Shown one piece after another: positions 7,132-8,694 of a DNA stretch of 8,694 bases; position 1 is the stretch's first letter, and each line of letters starts with the position of its first letter. A program made the position numbers and the translations under genes. The stretch comes from Desulfobulbaceae bacterium. GTDB lineage: Bacteria > Desulfobacterota > Desulfobulbia > Desulfobulbales > SURF-16. The stretch covers positions 1 to 8,694 of the forward strand of contig JAGHCC010000239.1 in NCBI GenBank assembly GCA_021160685.1. Reading direction: 5' to 3'. The notes under the pieces are model-generated. The model saw only the letters and a program-made list of their open reading frames with translations. It searched no databases and had not been told where the DNA came from.

Positions 7132-7419
7132 ATGCGCAAGCGAATCATCACCCCGGTTCAGCAAGAAACCGTCTCTCCTGGCCATGACTGGTTGAATATG
7201 GAGGGGCTCGCGGAGGTGGAAATCACCTCGGAGGATGGCGGGCAGTCGTTCCGGGAAATCGTGCGGCAGCAGTGGAACTTCAGTCCCCAAGGCTCAACCA
7301 GCGAGACGGAAGACCATCACGTCGAACTCCCGGCGGTCACTGTGCTCGAGTTGAGCATCATTCCGGACACAAGTGGGGGAAATGCAATCGCTTCTTTGGC
7401 GCAGTTGTGGCTTGCCTAA
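7132..7419 (+). CDS. Internally shortened discoidin-like (F5/8 type C) family protein
   Basis: This 95-residue protein has an excellent ribosome site (CAGGAGG at 7118-7124). The N-terminus MRKRIITPVQQ...DWLNMEGLAEVEITSED and the C-terminus GGQSFREIVRQQWNFSPQGS...ASLAQLWLA both resemble, from memory, the two ends of a roughly 150-160-residue bacterial family with a discoidin-like or carbohydrate-binding fold. The middle, which would hold much of the beta sandwich, seems absent: the two conserved ends are joined in frame at about residues 34-37 (near 7231-7242). The ORF is intact and may be expressed, but the fold is probably incomplete. GC-rich codon use contrasts with the AT-rich block before it. 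The stop codon lies inside GCCTAAC, part of a weak attC-like hairpin. The deletion is inference. Confidence 0.6.
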   Translation: MRKRIITPVQQETVSPGHDWLNMEGLAEVEITSEDGGQSFREIVRQQWNFSPQGSTSETEDHHVELPAVTVLELSIIPDTSGGNAIASLAQLWLA

Positions 7420-7464
7420 CCCCGCGCTCCGCGCGTCTGCGGCCGATTAGCGCCATTGTTAATA
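7414..7464 (+). repeat. Weak attC-like hairpin after the 7132-7419 gene
   Basis: GCCTAAC (7414-7420) fits the R'' consensus, and GTTAATA (7458-7464) supplies a GTT that pairs with it. Inside, GCGCT (7424-7428) pairs with AGCGC (7449-7453), and CCGC (7429-7432) with GCGG (7439-7442). At 51 bases it is short, there is no single extrahelical base, a 6-base bulge sits on one side, and R' is off-consensus. It may be a degenerate attC or simply a GC-rich hairpin. Confidence 0.25.
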
Positions 7465-7478
7465 TTGCCACATCTAAT

Positions 7479-7506
7479 ATCTGAGGATATCAAAATGTCC
7501 TCAGGT
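7479..7506. repeat. Inverted repeat, 7-bp perfect stem
   Basis: CTGAGGA (7481-7487) and TCCTCAG (7498-7504) form a perfect 7-base-pair stem around a 10-base loop, extendable by a T-G wobble and an A-T pair. No T-run follows on either strand, so it is not a standard terminator. It sits 35 bases before the next gene's start and could be an operator or mRNA element. Confidence 0.35.
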
Positions 7507-7540
7507 TGACCTTCCTGTAAATTTATTTTGGGGATGGAGA

Positions 7541-7747
7541 ATGAACGATTTTGACGAAGACCCACTGGATTTATTCGATGATGATGGCGATGGTGTCGTG
7601 GAAATGTGCGTGCTGTTTGATGATGATGGCAAGAATAAGCCGACAGGGTCAAAGCCGCCAAGTAACAGTAGGTGCTGTGTGACGTTGCTGATGTTCGGAG
7701 GGGCGGCGTCAGCTATGACGTGGGGCTTTACAAAATTATTGAGCTAA
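7541..7747 (+). CDS. Small Asp-rich protein with C-terminal hydrophobic segment
   Basis: This 68-residue unrecognised protein has an acidic N-terminal half with two FDDDG segments (residues about 12-16 and 26-30). These are encoded by two nearly identical 15-base direct repeats at 7574-7588 and 7616-7630. The first reads DDDGDG and resembles the start of a calcium-binding loop (DxDxDG), but the glutamate expected at loop position 12 is a valine, so calcium binding is doubtful. Residues about 46-67, beginning CCVTLLMFGG, form a likely membrane helix or lipid-exposed anchor preceded by adjacent cysteines. GGGGA at 7530-7534 gives a plausible ribosome site with 6-base spacing. Coding status is supported by composition and the ribosome site rather than by a known function. 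Confidence 0.55.
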   Translation: MNDFDEDPLDLFDDDGDGVVEMCVLFDDDGKNKPTGSKPPSNSRCCVTLLMFGGAASAMTWGFTKLLS

Positions 7748-7765
7748 ATGAAAGGGGAGAACAAC

Positions 7766-7909
7766 ATGAACAAAACAGAATTAATTGCCAATATGGCAAA
7801 GGCAGCCAGCAGGGATTGCACCGGAAAAGCATTAAGATTATGCGCCCACTGCACTCAATCTGCACCCAATACGAAAAAAGGGCTTAACTCGTTTGAGTTA
7901 AGCCCTTGA
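7766..7909 (+). pseudogene. Truncated HU-like DNA-binding protein fragment
   Basis: The ORF begins MNKTELIANMAKAA, matching the highly conserved first helix of HU/IHF-family nucleoid proteins (about 90 residues). A KAL at residues 21-23 sits near where HU has the same motif, but about two residues early. After that the similarity stops and the frame ends at 47 residues; the core beta arms and the GFGTF motif of HU are missing. The last residues are encoded by the terminator hairpin of the neighbouring tRNA gene. A strong ribosome site (AGGGGAG, 7753-7759) remains. The best reading is the decayed 5' end of a hup-type gene cut at the tRNA flank. A genuine new small Cys-containing protein (Cys18, Cys26, Cys29) is the alternative. 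Confidence 0.5.
7873..7907 (-). terminator. Intrinsic terminator of tRNA-Pro
   Basis: A perfect 13-base-pair stem (7878-7890 with 7895-7907) with a 4-base loop is followed, reading the minus strand, by six T residues (complement of A7874-A7879). It lies 8 bases after the tRNA's CCA end. On the plus strand only a weak T-run follows, so it mainly serves the tRNA transcript. Confidence 0.9.
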
Positions 7910-7915
7910 ATTTAC

Positions 7916-7993
<78 letters not shown>

Positions 7994-8015
7994 ACATTTA
8001 TAAGGGAAGAAGAAT

Positions 8016-8044
8016 CAAATAGCATTATGCGGCAAGCACGTCAA
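8016..8044 (-). promoter_or_regulatory. Candidate promoter of the tRNA-Pro gene
   Basis: Reading the minus strand, TTGACG (8039-8044) and TATTTG (8016-8021) are separated by 17 bases and would start transcription about 15 bases before the tRNA 5' end. The -35 is good and the -10 matches only its first three bases. Confidence 0.4.
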
Positions 8045-8102
8045 GAAAAAAGTCGACCTAAACCATGTTATCATGATTATTTTATGAAACAGGAGTACGA
8101 AA

Positions 8103-8694
8103 ATGGAAGATATTTTTAGATTCGCGGATGAACTTGGTCCATTAAAAATTATCCACATTCACGAACCATCCGTTGGTCTCAGGGCCGTGCTGGTGGTGGA
8201 TAACGTGGCTTGTGGCCCTTCCATCGGCGGGGTGCGCATGGCTCCGGATGTCAGCACCGAAGAGGCTTTCCGGTTGGCCAGGGCCATGACCTTAAAAAAT
8301 GCCGCCGCCGGCCTGCACCATGGAGGGGGCAAGGCCGTTATCTTTGGCGATTCGAAGATGAGAACTGACAAGAAGGAACTCCTGATCCGGGCCTTTGCCT
8401 GCACCATCAAAAACTGCCTTGACTATATTCCAGGACCTGACATGGGAACCGATGAGATGTGCATGGCCTGGATCCAAGATGAGATCGGCCGTTCCGTGGG
8501 GCTGCCCCGGGAAATCGGTGGTATCCCCCTAGATGAAATAGGCGCCACCGGTTTTGGTCTCAGTCACGCCGTGGATGTTGCCCTTGACTACTGCGATTTT
8601 AAACTGCAAGGCGCCCGTGTCGTGGTGCAGGGTTTTGGTTCGGTGGGCAGGCACGTGGCCCGTTTTTTGACAGAGCAGGGTGCGGTGCTCATTG
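8103..8694 (+). CDS. Glu/Leu/Phe/Val-type amino-acid dehydrogenase, 3' end cut by window edge
   Basis: This is an NAD(P)-dependent oxidative deaminase of amino acids, converting an amino acid to its 2-oxo acid plus ammonia. The 197 visible residues hold the substrate domain: GPSIGGVRMAP near 39-49, Lys65 in MTLKNAAAGL, catalytic-type Lys77 in HGGGKAV, and Asp113 in PGPDMGT. They also include the start of the Rossmann domain with GFGSVG at 177-182. The short N-terminus and motif spelling resemble leucine/valine dehydrogenases more than hexameric glutamate dehydrogenases, but the substrate cannot be fixed from this half. AGGAG (8091-8095) with 7-base spacing supports ATG 8103. It reads away from the tRNA and looks like host core metabolism. 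Confidence 0.92.
   Translation, partial: MEDIFRFADELGPLKIIHIHEPSVGLRAVLVVDNVACGPSIGGVRMAPDVSTEEAFRLARAMTLKNAAAGLHHGGGKAVIFGDSKMRTDKKELLIRAFACTIKNCLDYIPGPDMGTDEMCMAWIQDEIGRSVGLPREIGGIPLDEIGATGFGLSHAVDVALDYCDFKLQGARVVVQGFGSVGRHVARFLTEQGAVLI

Noticed and set aside
7272..7484. Alternative plus-strand frame overlapping the 7132-7419 gene
   Set aside because: The main frame has a strong ribosome site and family resemblance; this one has neither.
7416..7661. Minus-strand 81-codon frame across the 7420-7540 gap
   Set aside because: It is low-complexity and His-rich because it reads opposite the GAT repeats of the Asp-rich gene; no start signal.
8159..8477. Minus-strand frames opposite the dehydrogenase
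   Set aside because: They are antisense shadows of a conserved enzyme with intact motifs on the plus strand.

Overview
The window reads as a bacterial defence and genomic-island edge, probably from a Gram-negative organism. Desulfobacterota/deltaproteobacteria is my best guess, from the style of the dehydrogenase, the small Asp-rich protein and the tRNA-flanking genes, but this is low confidence. Base composition is mosaic. The pglZ-brxL block is balanced to mildly GC-rich. The hicA-hicB-orf block is clearly AT-rich. The nuclease gene is intermediate. The 7132-7419 gene and the dehydrogenase at the right edge are GC-rich again.

Layout, left to right. (1) 1-4601: the 3' end of a type 1 BREX phage-defence operon. 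It has pglZ (cut by the left edge) overlapping brxL by one base; the partner genes brxA, brxB, brxC and pglX are expected to the left, outside the window. (2) 4602-4908: a 307-base gap with no gene, holding a candidate promoter and an operator-like palindrome. (3) 4909-6062: a compact operon of hicA (mRNA-interferase toxin), hicB (antitoxin) and a 132-aa protein resembling the DUF6941 type. (4) 6092-6215: a well-formed integron attC recombination site. It has R and L boxes, a bulged G in L'', 5-nt unpaired spacers and a long variable stem. (5) 6227-6931: an endonuclease/exonuclease/phosphatase (EEP) fold gene whose start lies only a few bases after the attC crossover point, as in a mobile gene cassette. 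(6) 7132-7909: three small genes. The first looks like an internally deleted member of a discoidin-like family, the second is a small Asp-rich membrane-anchored protein, and the third is a truncated HU-like fragment. (7) 7873-7993: a minus-strand tRNA-Pro(UGG) with encoded CCA and a strong intrinsic terminator. (8) 8103 to the right edge: the N-terminal part of a Glu/Leu/Phe/Val-type amino-acid dehydrogenase, probably host core metabolism.

How it fits together: BREX, the toxin-antitoxin pair and cassette-like genes are stacked on the 3' side of a tRNA gene, a classical island attachment position, while an ordinary metabolic gene lies on the other side. The strongest unexpected signal is the solo attC site. 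It implies that at least the genes flanking it travelled as integron cassettes, although no integron integrase or second convincing attC is visible here.
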